7,672 nt of DNA from Ruminococcus sp. (GTDB lineage: Bacteria; Bacillota; Clostridia; Oscillospirales; Acutalibacteraceae), in assembly GCA_017502425.1 (NCBI GenBank), contig JAFVVB010000111.1, positions 1 through 7,672 on the forward strand, given 5' to 3'. A model generated the notes under the pieces. That model ran no database searches. It saw nothing but the letters and a program-made list of their open reading frames with translations, and was not told the DNA's origin. A program made the translations under genes and the position numbers. Positions 6,830 through 7,672 of this stretch are shown piece by piece; position 1 is the stretch's first letter; each line of letters opens with the position of its first letter.

Positions 6830-7672
6830 ATGAAAAATTTTACTAAACTTATGGCAGTAGTTATGTGCATCATTATTGCGCTTTCATCTGCTGCTTGTTC
6901 ATTGACTCCACAGTGGTCATACAAAACAGGTGACACCGAATTAAACATCGGCGTTTACATCTACGCGCTTTATAACGCATACACTCAGGCTGAGACTTTA
7001 GCTCAGGAAACTGAGGGCTATGATGCTGAAAAAGGCACATACAACGGCGAAACTTCTTTCTTAAACGTCGAGATTACTGACGAAGACGGTAAAAAAGCTA
7101 CCGCTGACCAGTGGATTCAGGACGAAGCTGACGAGATGCTACGTTCTTTACTCGCTGTTGAGACTGAATTCGAACGTTTAGGCGCTACTTTAGACGAAGC
7201 TACTGTTGAAGGTATCAAAACTTCTGCTAAAGAGTCATGGGAGTACGGCCCATACTACGCTATGTATGGCGAGCAGTACAAAAACCCATACAAAGACATC
7301 TTTGAACCACTCGGCGTTTCATACGAGTCATTCGAGTACTTCTACATCTCTTCTGCTAAACAGCAGGAAGTTTTCGAGAGACTCTACGGTGAAGGCGGCG
7401 AAAAGGAAGTTTCTACTGACGACCTCACTGTTTACTTCAAGTCTAACTACACAAGCTACACATACTTCAACACTAACCTCTACGAAACAGTAGAGTCTAC
7501 TGCTGACAGCGCTGATGCTGCTCAGTCACTATCAAAGGCTTTACCAAAGAAGACTATCAACGAGTACGAAGATTTATACAAAGGCTACGCTAAAGCTGTT
7601 AACCAGGGTACTGACATCAAAACTGTCACAGAAACTTTCGTTAAAGACTTCAAACTCGAAAGCGACCCTAGC
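6830..7672 (+). CDS. Probable secreted lipoprotein, SurA/PrsA-like foldase by context (runs off right edge)
   Basis: The first 281 codons of an open frame that continues past the edge. The start has AAAGGA at 6813-6818, eleven bases upstream, and its own strong promoter. Residues 1-23 form a lipoprotein-type signal: MKNFTK, a hydrophobic stretch, then SAAC with Cys23 as the likely lipidated residue; Ser at -3 is not ideal, so a plain signal peptide is possible. After that it is acidic and rich in Glu, Ala, Thr and Tyr, with mostly helical segments (roughly 40-60 and 85-130), then VSTDDLTVYFKSNYTSY near 194-210, which resembles the segment leading into the parvulin domain of PrsA/SurA proteins (VTDEEIKKYYEENK-type). 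The following stretch has no histidine and no recognisable HIL motif, so a normal parvulin domain is not visible here. In many Clostridia a PrsA-like peptidyl-prolyl isomerase follows mfd, which is the main support for the name. TAC and AAC codons dominate over TAT and AAT, suggesting high expression. Confidence 0.7.
   Translation, partial: MKNFTKLMAVVMCIIIALSSAACSLTPQWSYKTGDTELNIGVYIYALYNAYTQAETLAQETEGYDAEKGTYNGETSFLNVEITDEDGKKATADQWIQDEADEMLRSLLAVETEFERLGATLDEATVEGIKTSAKESWEYGPYYAMYGEQYKNPYKDIFEPLGVSYESFEYFYISSAKQQEVFERLYGEGGEKEVSTDDLTVYFKSNYTSYTYFNTNLYETVESTADSADAAQSLSKALPKKTINEYEDLYKGYAKAVNQGTDIKTVTETFVKDFKLESDPS

Noticed and set aside
7206..7493. 95-codon open frame in another frame of the lipoprotein gene
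   Set aside because: A Ser/Thr/Leu-rich translation typical of a shifted frame over Ala/Thr/Tyr codons, with no ribosome binding site, fully inside a gene with a signal sequence and promoter.

Overview
The window looks like a chromosomal housekeeping segment from a low-to-moderate-GC Gram-positive anaerobe of the Clostridia, most likely the Ruminococcaceae/Oscillospiraceae group. The basis is gene order (glmU-type gene, prs, pth, mfd, then a lipoprotein in the place usually held by a PrsA-like foldase), strong AGG-type ribosome binding sites, AT-rich sigma-A-like promoters and a clostridial-type pyruvate phosphate dikinase (PPDK). The family assignment is inference; the Firmicutes-type synteny is established knowledge (Bacillus subtilis carries glmU-prs-ctc-spoVC/pth-fin-mfd).

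Layout. Positions 1-347 (minus strand) hold the first 115 codons of PPDK, running off the left edge. Positions 348-619 are a divergent, AT-rich regulatory region with an extended -10 promoter facing each way and two short inverted repeats. Positions 620-2373 (plus) carry a 248-residue GlmU-type uridylyltransferase without the usual acetyltransferase half, then ribose-phosphate pyrophosphokinase (prs). A clear intrinsic terminator follows prs at 2384-2413. Positions 2411-2599 are a leader with a degenerate, palindrome-ended block that may be an intergenic repeat remnant. Positions 2600-3205 encode peptidyl-tRNA hydrolase (pth) and 3249-6692 the full-length transcription-repair coupling factor (mfd). 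Positions 6693-6829 contain a near-consensus promoter. Positions 6830-7672 (open at the right edge) encode the N-terminal 281 residues of a probable secreted lipoprotein related by context to SurA/PrsA foldases.

How the genes work together. The short GlmU-type enzyme and Prs make activated precursors: UDP-GlcNAc for peptidoglycan, and PRPP for nucleotides, His and Trp. Pth recycles peptidyl-tRNA from stalled translation, and Mfd removes stalled RNA polymerase and recruits UvrA to damage. They form a conserved growth and quality-control cluster rather than a pathway. The terminator after prs divides it into glmU-prs and pth-mfd, and the lipoprotein has its own promoter. PPDK belongs to a separate divergent unit of PEP/pyruvate metabolism.

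I see no mobile element with a transposase, no CRISPR array, no tRNA or rRNA, and no convincing undescribed multi-gene system. The points most worth a second look are the missing GlmU acetyltransferase domain, the GGHNG-to-GGQKG change in Pth, the probable repeat remnant before pth, a perfect 8-bp inverted repeat just inside mfd, and the apparent lack of parvulin histidines in the foldase-like lipoprotein.
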